The notes: generated by a model from the sequence alone, not told the origin. Shown: positions 25,164 to 33,743, counted from the stretch's first letter. The stretch is 64,000 nucleotides of DNA from Vagococcus allomyrinae (GCF_017829975.1 NZ_JAEEGA010000005.1:124001-188000); one strand, 5' to 3'. Translations and numbers: made by a program.

Positions 25164-26717
25164 TTATAGTTTTTCATCGACTGCGTTTCGCACAAATTCC
25201 ACTAAAGGACCGTAGACGATGTGAATGTGTTTAGCAGCTGGGAAAAAGAACCCGGTACAACCGGACGTCTGCAATAAGTCTTTATTGATGACGTTGACAT
25301 CTGTCACATCAATCCGCAAACGGGTGATGCAATTCTCAACTGAGGTAATGTTGTCCTTCCCACCTAAAGCAGCCACCACAATATCGGCAATTTCACCATA
25401 CCGTTTCTCCTTAATCAAGGTATTGTCTAAGCTTTGCTCTTCTTCTCGGCCAGGTGTTTTAATGTCAAATTTAACAATCGCCCAGTAAAAAATAAAGTAG
25501 GTAATAACAGCCAAGACTACACCGATGATCACTAAGAAGATCCAATTAGACTTCTCGTACAACAAACCAAAGATTGCAAAATCAAAAATCGTTCCGCGAA
25601 TATAACCAATGGCCACCCCTGCCAGTGATAACAGCACAGCGCCGACCCCGACAATACAAGCGTATAGTACGTACAACAATGGCGCTAAAAAGACGAACGT
25701 AAACTCCAAAGGCTCTGTGACATTGCCCAGCATCGCCGTTAAGACCATCGTAATTAACATCGACTTAACCACAGGACGATTTTCAACTTTCGCTGTCCGA
25801 TACATCGCCAAGGCAATCGCTGGGAATAAGAACAGGGTTACTAACATTTGTTGCTGAGCCATAAAACGAGACAAATCTGGCATCATTGCCCAGTATTCAC
25901 TGTTTGGACCTTGATTAAAGAGCACCTCGTTCATCGCTGGTACGACCCCAACAAAGGTTTCACCGTCAATTACATAAGTACCGCCAGCTTCCGTAAACCT
26001 AAAGAGGACATTCCACACGTGGTGTAAGCCAAACGGAATAAATAAACGTTCGCCTGCGGCAGTAAAGAATGGCCCAACAACACTTAAAAAAACCACAGAC
26101 AAGCGCATCAACACACTGACAAAAAAGGACCAGATAAAGGGCAAGATCAGCCCGATGCCAATCATCACACCAATCGTAATAATCGGCACTGATTTTTTAC
26201 CAGAAAAGAAGGCAAATGCTGTTGGCAATTCCAAATTATAAAACTTATCCGTCGCCCAAGCTGCCACTAAACCAGTGACAATCCCACCTGCCGCACTGAT
26301 GTTCATCGTTTGAATCCCCAAGACGCTAATCTGTCCCAGTTGAGTCATGACTTCTGGATCTGCCATGTTGCCCGTTAAGGTCAACCAGACATTCATGGTC
26401 ACAATCAGGGTTAAATAGCCCGCCGTTGCTGCAAAAACCGAAATCCCTTTATCCCGCTTGCTCATGCCATAAGCCACACCCATGGCAAACAATAAGGGAA
26501 TATTATCAAAAATAGCACTAGCAATGGTACGAATGCTCAAGAGAATTGCATTAACACTGTCATTTCCTAAAAAAGCAAACCGCTCAATCATGTAAGGCTG
26601 AACCAATGCCCCGCTGATTCCTAAAATCATGCCGACAGGTGCTAAAACACCAATTGGCAACAACAGCGTTCGCCCAAACTTTTGAAGCGAATCACCAAAT
26701 TTCCCTTTTTTACTCAT
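25164..26717 (-). CDS. PTS system IICB component, MalX/glucose superfamily, specificity unknown
   Basis: The 517-residue permease has a IIC domain (about 1-420) with IPFGLHHVWNVLFRFTEAGG and the motif TEPLEFTFVFLAPLLYVLY, and a IIB domain (about 440-517) whose phosphocysteine is in VENCITRLRIDV. The IIC is longer than in NagE-type permeases, as in MalX. There is no IIA in the operon; the Crr-like IIA at 18786-19265 is a candidate donor. The start is ATG 26717 (MSKKGKFGDS) seven bases after AAAGGAG. It is the first gene of the series PTS-lyase-deacetylase-malic enzyme-fumarase-RpiR. Confidence 0.85.
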   Translation of the reverse strand: MSKKGKFGDSLQKFGRTLLLPIGVLAPVGMILGISGALVQPYMIERFAFLGNDSVNAILLSIRTIASAIFDNIPLLFAMGVAYGMSKRDKGISVFAATAGYLTLIVTMNVWLTLTGNMADPEVMTQLGQISVLGIQTMNISAAGGIVTGLVAAWATDKFYNLELPTAFAFFSGKKSVPIITIGVMIGIGLILPFIWSFFVSVLMRLSVVFLSVVGPFFTAAGERLFIPFGLHHVWNVLFRFTEAGGTYVIDGETFVGVVPAMNEVLFNQGPNSEYWAMMPDLSRFMAQQQMLVTLFLFPAIALAMYRTAKVENRPVVKSMLITMVLTAMLGNVTEPLEFTFVFLAPLLYVLYACIVGVGAVLLSLAGVAIGYIRGTIFDFAIFGLLYEKSNWIFLVIIGVVLAVITYFIFYWAIVKFDIKTPGREEEQSLDNTLIKEKRYGEIADIVVAALGGKDNITSVENCITRLRIDVTDVNVINKDLLQTSGCTGFFFPAAKHIHIVYGPLVEFVRNAVDEKL

Positions 26718-27257
26718 TCTCAAACTCCTTTTCCACAGCCTCATCTGAGTTAACAGGTTGGACTTTTAATTGATAGCCATATCTTAGCATTAAAGCATAA
26801 TAAAGAAAAAGCGTTATCAATTTATTTCGACTGACATAGGTCAGAGAAAATGACCTGGGTCATTTTAGAAAAGTGATCATCTAAAAAAGCCAACATGGAT
26901 AACCGTGTTGACTTAGGGACGACATTAAATTTTATACCGAAAAAATCACTTGCTTTCACACAGACGTAAGTATAAGTCAAAAAGAAAAATCGAGTAAGCA
27001 TGCCTGTAACAGAGTTGAAAAATTAAGCTGCGGATGTTAAAACAGATACTAAAGACTTGGGTTATTACACTAAAAACATTGTTTTCCAAACAAACTTAAC
27101 TATCTTACTGCACCCAGATTATAAAAAATAATAGACCAGATTAAAATCGACATATCCTTTTCATTCGTGGTTTTGTCAGTTACTCTGACTCCGAGCTATG
27201 TAATTCTATGTTTTAAAAGTTATCTAACATTTTGAAATAGTTTCTTATTTTGATCCA
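26718..27257. other. Intergenic region upstream of the PTS-lyase operon
   Basis: Besides the operator block (26806-26862), it contains an imperfect hairpin (26889-26912) followed by T6 on the minus strand, which probably terminates the transcript of the hypothetical gene at 27258-27782. The remaining 26.9-27.25 kb is AT-rich and I see no gene in it. Confidence 0.55.
26806..26862 (-). promoter_or_regulatory. Control region of the PTS-lyase operon: twin palindromes and CRE-like site
   Basis: Two palindromes of the form TGAC-N4-GTCA, TGACATAGGTCA (26832-26843) and TGACCTGGGTCA (26851-26862), lie 19 bp centre to centre, as expected for two dimers on one DNA face region. Just downstream on the minus strand, TGATAACGCTTT (within 26806-26819) resembles a CcpA cre half and overlaps a probable -35 TTGATA. 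The RpiR protein encoded at the operon end is the likely binder (inference). Confidence 0.6.
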
Positions 27258-27782
27258 TTAATCAATTCCTCCATGATAATAGACCACTAAATCATCAGGA
27301 ATAGACAAATTGGTAGCATTTTTTTTCTTTTCTAAATAATAGGGACCTTCACCAGAATGCTCTCCAATGCCATAGAGAAATTTATTCGTTTCAGCTGAGA
27401 TGGTATCCAATGACGTTTCCTTATTAATCACATCATTTATCGTATAATGGACTTCTAAATTATTCATCGGTCCCACTGAAAAGCCTGTGAATTCTATTTT
27501 TTCAACCTTTGAATATTCCTTTAATTCATCTGATTCCCTTAAAAAATCAGCAGTAGTCAACGTTCCATTTCCATGATTATATTCTTGATTTAATTTCTTA
27601 TCTTTTTCGACATCTACTGTATAAAGCTGATAATTATTAAATATATAATAAGCTAAATCTACTTGTATATCATGTAAGTCTTCTTGTTGTTTTTCTTTTG
27701 CTCTTTTATCCATATAGAGTTTCCCTCCCACTCCAATTATCACTATCATTATAATTCCTATCCAAATCCATCTATTTTTCAA
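27258..27782 (-). CDS. Hypothetical membrane-anchored protein (DUF1433-like)
   Basis: The 174-residue protein starts with one hydrophobic helix (WIWIGIIMIVIIGVGGKLYM) and continues as an extracytoplasmic domain rich in Lys, Asp and Tyr. The pattern DLAYYIFNNYQ, then KVEKIEFTGFSVG and LEVHYTIND, recalls small DUF1433-type proteins of Firmicutes, whose function is unknown. The start is a TTG about ten bases after AAAGGTGG. It is monocistronic. Assignment is tentative. Confidence 0.5.
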   Translation of the reverse strand: MKNRWIWIGIIMIVIIGVGGKLYMDKRAKEKQQEDLHDIQVDLAYYIFNNYQLYTVDVEKDKKLNQEYNHGNGTLTTADFLRESDELKEYSKVEKIEFTGFSVGPMNNLEVHYTINDVINKETSLDTISAETNKFLYGIGEHSGEGPYYLEKKKNATNLSIPDDLVVYYHGGID

Positions 27783-28237
27783 TCTATTCGCACCACCTTT
27801 AAAATAAATACAGCGGATTAAGTATACAACAGTTGATCTTTATTTTATAGATTTTTTCTAATATGGATCGTTATTTAATCGAAAAGTCAGCATAAATACG
27901 ATTATCCCAAGTAGTCCGTCCCCCTCGTGGTTGAATACTTTTTAAAAAAAGTTCCAGATTGTATATCTGTCACTTGCCTCTTTATTTAATATGGCTTCTT
28001 CAACGGTAGGTACCATTGAAGAAGCATCCACAAACTAAACTGACGACAGACCTTTGCTATCTGCAGTTACCTTGCCTATCTCCAACACTCTCCAAAACAA
28101 AAACCCCTTGTGATAAGGGGCTTTACTCGTTTATGACATAATCCACCACTTAATATGGCAACGTTGCGACTAAATAATCCTTATGATTCTGGAACTATCT
28201 GTCCGATTAGTTTAGAAGATATATTTAACTTCCGCTT
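27783..28237. other. Intergenic region with two hairpins
   Basis: A 15-bp inverted repeat with one mismatch (27994-28008 with 28011-28025) has no T-run on either side and is unexplained. A second hairpin is the terminator at 28099-28120. No credible coding frame is present. Confidence 0.5.
28099..28120 (-). terminator. Terminator of the inositol transporter/tautomerase transcript
   Basis: The stem CCCCTT/AAGGGG (28104-28109 with 28115-28120) with a five-base loop is followed on the minus strand by GTTTTTG. It lies 118 bases after the tautomerase stop codon. Confidence 0.8.
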
Positions 28238-28627
28238 TTACAATTCCCCTGTTAAAAACTGAGCCCGACCAAATCCAAAACTCCAGTCAGCCTCATGGTT
28301 AATAAAGAACGAGATCATCACGTCTTGCGGTGAAATGCCACATTTCGCCTGCAAGGCGTCCGTTAATTGACGATACAATCGTTTCTTTTGCCCTTCAGTT
28401 CGCTCTTTACTAAAGACGGAAATCACAACAACTTGCTCGCTGCGGCTAAACCCTAGTCCCGTATCTTGAATAATCATTTCATATGGCTCGTGTTGTGTGA
28501 CAATTTGATAACGATCACCTTCCGGAATCTCCAGGACTTCCACAAAGACTTCGTGGGCCACCTTCAACAAGTGGACAATTTCTTTAGGCGTTCTTCCTTT
28601 ATAGACATCAAAATGAATCATTGGCAT
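28238..28627 (-). CDS. Tautomerase-fold protein (4-oxalocrotonate tautomerase family)
   Basis: The 129-residue protein begins M-PMIHFDVYKGR; after removal of Met, Pro-1 would be the catalytic base as in the tautomerase superfamily. It is of the long (about 130 residue) type with two beta-alpha-beta units, the second starting at VVVISVFSKERTEGQKKRLY. The ATG follows AGGAGTGTGCAGGT. It lies 93 bases behind the ABC permease gene on the same strand, which suggests co-transcription with the presumed inositol importer. A role in keto-enol chemistry of inositol intermediates is possible but unproven. Confidence 0.8.
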   Translation of the reverse strand: MPMIHFDVYKGRTPKEIVHLLKVAHEVFVEVLEIPEGDRYQIVTQHEPYEMIIQDTGLGFSRSEQVVVISVFSKERTEGQKKRLYRQLTDALQAKCGISPQDVMISFFINHEADWSFGFGRAQFLTGEL

Positions 28628-28720
28628 ACCTGCACACTCCTAAAAGTTTCTAAACTTATAAAAGCGAGAAACACCAACAAAAGAAGGCCACTTTCGCCCT
28701 CTTTCGTGATGTTCTCATCT

Positions 28721-29734
28721 CTAAGCTTTTCTATTTTTTCTCATATCTAAGACAACAGCGCCGACAATAATCAGCCCTTGAATAATTTGTTGCACATAGG
28801 CATCGATACCTAATAATGTGAAACCATTGGTTAGTGTTCCCAAAATCAGAGCCCCGACAACAACGCCCCAAACCGTTCCTATCCCGCCACTATGGCTCGT
28901 TCCACCAATGGTAGCAGCGGCAATCGCTGTTGTTTCATACATGGTACCAGCTGCTGGTTGAATGGAACCGCCTGTCCGCCCGATATAAATCAAGGATGAG
29001 ATTCCTGCTAAGACACCTGATATCACATAAACCAAGACGATATTACGTTTCACTTTAATACCAGAGATTTCTGCTGCTTCGATATTGCCGCCGATGGCAT
29101 AAATACTCTTCCCAAATGAGGTATAATTCATCAAAACAGCCATAAAAATAATGACTGCAATATAAATCAGAACGGGAACTGGCAAAAAGCCAAAGAGGCG
29201 ATCTCCTAACAAATTAATTTGCGGGTTAATATTACTAACAGGTTTACCGTTTGAAACCATCAATGCCGCGCCACGAACGGCGATTTGGGTTCCTAAGGTG
29301 GCGATAAAGGGTGGAATTCCTGTATAGGCAATCAGTGAACCGTTAATCAACCCGATGACACCACCAATGATTAACGCTAACACGATGGTCACAATTAAAG
29401 GAGACTGTCCTAAAGAAGGAAAGATCTTGTCCACTGCATCTTTCGTTTGACTAATAGTTCCCACCATAATCCCAGCAAAGGCTAAGGTTGAACCAACTGA
29501 TAAATCAATGCCTTTGGAAACTAAGGCAATAAATAAACCAAGAGCTAAAATACCGTAAATTGACGTTTGGGTCAATAGGTTTAAAATATTGTTTAAAGTT
29601 AAAAAATTACTGTTCATCCCTGTTAAAACAACAAACATGGCAATTAACACAAAAATAATTAAATATTTCTGAATAAATTCCTTGCGGGTTAATTGTGAGT
29701 TTTGTTTCATCAGCGCTTTATTACTTTCTTCCAT
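28721..29734 (-). CDS. Ribose-type ABC transporter permease, probable inositol uptake
   Basis: A 337-residue permease of the RbsC/BPD-2 family with eight or more membrane helices. Characteristic segments are FIALVSKGIDLSVGS, IPPFIATLGT and the conserved AIGGNIEAAEISGIKVKRN, followed by the Gly/Thr-rich AAATIGGTSHSGGIGTVWG. It starts 17 bases after the ATPase gene. Sugar family specificity cannot be read directly; the neighbourhood (iol genes and their DeoR regulator) suggests myo-inositol. Confidence 0.88.
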   Translation of the reverse strand: MEESNKALMKQNSQLTRKEFIQKYLIIFVLIAMFVVLTGMNSNFLTLNNILNLLTQTSIYGILALGLFIALVSKGIDLSVGSTLAFAGIMVGTISQTKDAVDKIFPSLGQSPLIVTIVLALIIGGVIGLINGSLIAYTGIPPFIATLGTQIAVRGAALMVSNGKPVSNINPQINLLGDRLFGFLPVPVLIYIAVIIFMAVLMNYTSFGKSIYAIGGNIEAAEISGIKVKRNIVLVYVISGVLAGISSLIYIGRTGGSIQPAAGTMYETTAIAAATIGGTSHSGGIGTVWGVVVGALILGTLTNGFTLLGIDAYVQQIIQGLIIVGAVVLDMRKNRKA

Positions 29735-29751
29735 TTATTATGCCCTCCACT

Positions 29752-31272
29752 TTAGCTTTTTTCAGAAAAATCATTTTTTATGCCACTGGCATACAGCATG
29801 ATATCTTCTTGAGTTAAATTTTTATTGTCTAAAATACCTGTAATACGACCTTCATGCATAACCACAATCCGGTCACTCATTCCCAGTATTTCTGGCAACT
29901 CAGACGACACCATAATAATGCTTTTCCCCGTGTAAGCCATCGTCGAGATATTGCGATGAATTTCTGCTTTAGCTCCTACATCAATGCCTCGTGTCGGCTC
30001 ATCCAAAATCAAGACATCTGGTTTAGTCAGTAACCATTTGGCAATTAGCACTTTTTGTTGATTCCCTCCACTTAAATTACGAATGGCCGTTTTATAGGAA
30101 GGGGTTTTAACATTTAGTGTGTCGATATAATTCATGGCTTCATCATCTAGCCGTTTATTATTCAACAAACCTGCTTTATTTTTAAATGACTCGATTGAAC
30201 TGGACACAATGTTATAACTAACGGATAACATTGGAAAAATGCCCGTTTTACGACGATCTTCCGTCAAAAATGCCAATTTATTTTTAACGGCATCTGCGGC
30301 TGTTTTAATGACTAAGGGCTGACCATTTAAACGAATATTTCCTGAGGTCTTACTTCTTACACCAAAAATGGCTTCCATCACTTCAGAACGACCCGCGCCA
30401 ACTAAACCAGCAAACCCTAGGATTTCCCCTTCTTTGACATCAAAGGTGATATCAAAAAAATCTTTGCCGTTAGACAGGTTTTCCACTGAAAATTTAACCT
30501 CGCCAATTTCCGTTTTCCCTTTAGGAAAGAGCTGATCAATATCACGGCCTACCATTAAATTAATCATTTCCTGTTCGGTGGTCTCAGCTACTGCTCGCTG
30601 AGTAATGTATTTGCCATCGCGGAAGATAGTTAATTGATCGCAAACTTCACGAATTTCATCGAGCTTATGAGAAATATAGATGATACTTCGCCCTTCTTCT
30701 TTCAGCTGCCGAATAATTTTATATAACTGTTTTATTTCCCGCTCAGTTAAAGACGAGGTTGGTTCATCCATGATGATGACTTTGGCGTCGTAGGAGATGG
30801 CTTTGGCCATCTCTATCATCTGCATATTGGCAACAGTCAATTCTTTCATCAAACGCTTAGGATTGATGTTAACGTTGACTCGTTCTAGCACATCCAAGGT
30901 CATCTGATACATTTCTTTATGATCGATCAACCCTAGTTTATTTTTAGGTTCTCGTCCCAGCCATATATTTTCCATAACACTTTTTTCCATGACCGGACTC
31001 AGTTCTTGATGAATCATTGAAATTCCCATGTTTAAGGCTTGAATAATCGTGTAATTGGTGATGTATTTCCCATTGAACCAAATCTTTCCTGAAGTAGGGG
31101 TATACATCCCAATAATGCATTTCATCAAAGTCGATTTACCGGCACCATTTTCTCCCATCAAGGCGTGGACTTCGCCTGGTTTAATTTTTAATTGGACGTT
31201 GTCTAAGGCTTTCACACCTGGAAACTCTTTGCTCATGTTTTCCAACACTAACATATAATCATCATGACTCAT
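29752..31272 (-). CDS. Ribose-type ABC transporter ATP-binding protein (two NBDs), probable inositol uptake
   Basis: The 506-residue protein is a fused tandem ATPase of the RbsA/XylG/MglA type. The first domain has Walker A GENGAGKST, Walker B VIIMDEPTSSL and the H-loop IYISHKLDE. The second has the degenerate Walker A GLVGAGRSE and signature LSGGNQQKVLIAKWL with LILDEPTRGIDVGAK. The ATG follows AGAGGGATGATAA. It lies between the binding protein and permease genes in the usual order. Confidence 0.92.
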   Translation of the reverse strand: MSHDDYMLVLENMSKEFPGVKALDNVQLKIKPGEVHALMGENGAGKSTLMKCIIGMYTPTSGKIWFNGKYITNYTIIQALNMGISMIHQELSPVMEKSVMENIWLGREPKNKLGLIDHKEMYQMTLDVLERVNVNINPKRLMKELTVANMQMIEMAKAISYDAKVIIMDEPTSSLTEREIKQLYKIIRQLKEEGRSIIYISHKLDEIREVCDQLTIFRDGKYITQRAVAETTEQEMINLMVGRDIDQLFPKGKTEIGEVKFSVENLSNGKDFFDITFDVKEGEILGFAGLVGAGRSEVMEAIFGVRSKTSGNIRLNGQPLVIKTAADAVKNKLAFLTEDRRKTGIFPMLSVSYNIVSSSIESFKNKAGLLNNKRLDDEAMNYIDTLNVKTPSYKTAIRNLSGGNQQKVLIAKWLLTKPDVLILDEPTRGIDVGAKAEIHRNISTMAYTGKSIIMVSSELPEILGMSDRIVVMHEGRITGILDNKNLTQEDIMLYASGIKNDFSEKS

Positions 31273-31308
31273 TTATCATCCCTCTTTTCACGCCTATCAG
31301 CTAATAGG

Positions 31309-32265
31309 TTATTTAAACTCACTGACATTTTCACTGGTAATTAACTTGAATGGGACGTAAGTAACTTGATCTTTCGGTGCTTTACCGCCGAGTGCTTCTG
31401 ACAAAATAGTGATAGCACCAGAGCCCTGACCGACAGCATCTTGGAAAACCGTTGCCGCTAACTCACCATTTTCAACAGCATCTAACGCATCTGGAATAGC
31501 GTCTACCCCTGTGATAATAATGTCTGATCGATTATTTTTCTTAGCAGCTTGCACAGCTCCTAAAGCCATTTCATCGTTATTAGCGACGATCGCTTTAAGA
31601 TCTTTTCCATAAGTAGAAATCCAGTTCTCAGCAACAGCTAAAGCTTTATCTCTCTGCCATTCCGCCGTTTCTTTATTGAGGATCTCCATCTTAGGGAACT
31701 GATCTTTCATCGTTTCTTCTACGCCTTCAGTACGTTTCATCGCACCTTCATTGCCTAAGATGCCCATTAAAACAGCAATCTTTCCTTCACCATCTAACTC
31801 TTTGCCAACAAATTCCATCTGCATGATGCCTGCGGTAATTTCTTCTGAGCCGACATAATAAACGTCTTTTGGCATGTCTTTTTCTTTACCGGCATAAGGG
31901 TTACGGTTAACATAAACCAAAGGAATCTTCGCTTCCTGAGCAGCCTTCGTAATAGGCTCCATGGCGCTTGTGTCAACCGGTACGACGACTAACGCCTTAA
32001 CTCCATTTTGAATAAGAGTATTGACCTGATCTTGTTGTGCGATTAAATCTTCTTTAGCATTTTCAACACGAATGCCATAGTCATTTTCCTTAGCACTCGC
32101 TTTGGCAGCGTCCAAAATGTACGTTTGAAAGGTATCGTTCAAGTTGTTGATGGCATAACCGATTTGCTCTTTTGAATTATCTCCTGCATCTTTTTCATTT
32201 GATCCACACGCTACCAAGAAAAGGCTTACAAACAAAACACCAATAAACTTGACTATTTTTTTCAT
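31309..32265 (-). CDS. Ribose-type ABC transporter substrate-binding lipoprotein, probable inositol binding
   Basis: The 318-residue lipoprotein has a signal peptide ending in the lipobox LVAC-GSNEK. It continues with a periplasmic-binding fold of the RbsB family (IGYAINNLNDTFQTYILDAA, then AEWQRDKALAVAENW and VANNDEMALGAVQAAKK). It should present a sugar or cyclitol to the permease. The ATG follows TTTAGGAGGAACAGTCA. It is the first gene of the transporter unit, with its own promoter about 170-200 bases upstream. Confidence 0.9.
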   Translation of the reverse strand: MKKIVKFIGVLFVSLFLVACGSNEKDAGDNSKEQIGYAINNLNDTFQTYILDAAKASAKENDYGIRVENAKEDLIAQQDQVNTLIQNGVKALVVVPVDTSAMEPITKAAQEAKIPLVYVNRNPYAGKEKDMPKDVYYVGSEEITAGIMQMEFVGKELDGEGKIAVLMGILGNEGAMKRTEGVEETMKDQFPKMEILNKETAEWQRDKALAVAENWISTYGKDLKAIVANNDEMALGAVQAAKKNNRSDIIITGVDAIPDALDAVENGELAATVFQDAVGQGSGAITILSEALGGKAPKDQVTYVPFKLITSENVSEFK

Positions 32266-32438
32266 TGACTGTTCCTCCTAAATTTTTGTTAACTTACATC
32301 TTCAAATGCTGTTTCAGATCACTTTTCACAACACGTCTCTTCCCTCCCAAAAGTAAGCTCTTACATATTTAGTTAGGTAATAAGCAAACTGACGTCTGTC
32401 TCATCTGCTTGCTAACATAATGAGTAAGTATTGATTAC

Positions 32439-32467
32439 ATTTTAGTTGCATTTTGAGTGATAGTCAA
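32439..32467 (-). promoter_or_regulatory. Promoter of the inositol ABC transporter operon
   Basis: On the minus strand, -35 TTGACT (32462-32467) and -10 TAAAAT (32439-32444) are separated by exactly 17 bases. Immediately upstream lies a TTTCACTAAC-containing inverted repeat (32481-32549) that is a candidate regulator site. Confidence 0.7.
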
Positions 32468-32480
32468 GAGATATTTTTAT

Positions 32481-32549
32481 TTTTTTCACTAACTCACACT
32501 AAACTCCTTTATTAAACAAATAGATTTTATGCATTTGTTAGTGAAAAAA
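32481..32549. repeat. Inverted repeat TTTTTTCACTAAC/GTTAGTGAAAAAA flanking the transporter promoter
   Basis: Perfect 13-bp arms (32481-32493 and 32537-32549) are 43 bases apart. The related core TTTCACT recurs twice in the iolR-iolA intergenic region (33373-33379 and 33390-33396). It may be the binding motif of the DeoR regulator. The distal arm also lies close to the end of the regulator gene, so a role as its terminator is possible. Confidence 0.45.
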
Positions 32550-32565
32550 ACTGCCTATTGAACAA

Positions 32566-33321
32566 TCAATAAGCAGTATGTAAATCAATATTTTGTTGTT
32601 TAAAATAGCTGAGATATTCTTTGCTAATCGCTCCACCACTAATAATTGCATCAATCTCATCTAACTGAGCATAGGTCAACAAGGTGGAATGACCAAATTT
32701 ACTAGCATCAACCATCACGTAAATCTGACTGGCCTTCTCACAAATCACTTTCTTTATTTGAGTTTCCAACATATCTGAGTTCGTCAGACCATTTTGTAAG
32801 GTTAAGCCCGTTGCCGCCATAAAAGCTTTATTAATGTTAAAATTTTGCAAAATTTGATGATTCTGCATCTCAATAAAGGAGCGGGTTTTACGTTTGTATT
32901 TGCTGCCGACAACTAGCAGTTGAATATTTTCCAATTGAGCTGCCGTATTGATCACATCCAAATTATTGGTCACCACGGTGAAACTCATATCCGGTGGCAC
33001 AAACTCCATGAGATACTTAGTGGTCGTACCTGAATCGACATAAATCAAGTCATCCTCTTCAATTAACTTGGCCGCTTCTTTACCAATCAATCGCTTTTCC
33101 TCTTGGTTTTTTATTTGACGGTTCTCAAATGAGACTAAGTTGTCCTCTTTAAGCACAACCCCACCGTAAACTTTTTCAAACAACCCTTTTTTTATTAGAT
33201 AGTTAGTATCTCTTCTGATTGTATTTTTTGACACGTCAAATGCCTCACATAACTCATTTAAAGACGCAGCGCCTTGGCGTTTGACGTAGGATTCAATTTC
33301 ATGAATTCGTTGAACTTTCAT
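32566..33321 (-). CDS. iolR: DeoR-family repressor, probable inositol regulator IolR
   Basis: The 251-residue protein has an N-terminal DeoR helix-turn-helix (residues 1-60, with LNELCEAFDVSKNTIRRDTN) and the DeoR sensor domain containing LIYVDSGTTTKYLMEFV and TVVTNNLDVI, which senses phosphorylated intermediates. It is divergent from the iolA-J operon and upstream of the ABC importer genes. In Bacillus, IolR of the same family responds to 2-deoxy-5-keto-gluconate-6-phosphate. The ATG follows AAAGGAGGCAGAGT. Confidence 0.85.
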   Translation of the reverse strand: MKVQRIHEIESYVKRQGAASLNELCEAFDVSKNTIRRDTNYLIKKGLFEKVYGGVVLKEDNLVSFENRQIKNQEEKRLIGKEAAKLIEEDDLIYVDSGTTTKYLMEFVPPDMSFTVVTNNLDVINTAAQLENIQLLVVGSKYKRKTRSFIEMQNHQILQNFNINKAFMAATGLTLQNGLTNSDMLETQIKKVICEKASQIYVMVDASKFGHSTLLTYAQLDEIDAIISGGAISKEYLSYFKQQNIDLHTAY

Positions 33322-33743
33322 ACTCTGCCTCCTTTCCTTTTTTTATCAGCTTATTCCCCTGTTTAGTGTCTTTTTCACTCTAAGCTTGTTTCACTTTTAA
33401 CACGTATAAAATATAACACATGACCAAGAGTTAATCAATTGATAATTCTTGAGGGGCTATTGTCCTTTCTTTATAACTCAACCAACACAACCCGATTCCT
33501 TTCTTTTAGGCCGATTTTACCTAGTGAAGTAATCATAAAAATGTTACAATCATCTTAGAAAAAAAGATTGACTATTTCCCTTTTTAGCGATAACATGTAA
33601 CCAAGACATGACCAAAAGAGAACCAAAACCTCTTTTGTTGTTATCTAAAAATAAGCCTAGTTTTCTAAATTGACATCTCTCCCCAATGGACTACTAGTTG
33701 TCGGAGCTCATGGATTTAGAAAGCTGTTCAAGGAGGAAATGAT
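33322..33743. promoter_or_regulatory. Divergent iolR-iolA control region
   Basis: This 422-base gap holds two TTTCACT motifs (33373-33379, 33390-33396) that match the repeat near the transporter promoter. A possible plus-strand promoter is TTGACT (33568-33573) with TAACAT (33591-33596), spaced 17 bases. A small hairpin CAAAAGAG/CTCTTTTG follows at about 33612-33636. The leader of the iol mRNA would be over 100 bases long. Confidence 0.5.
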
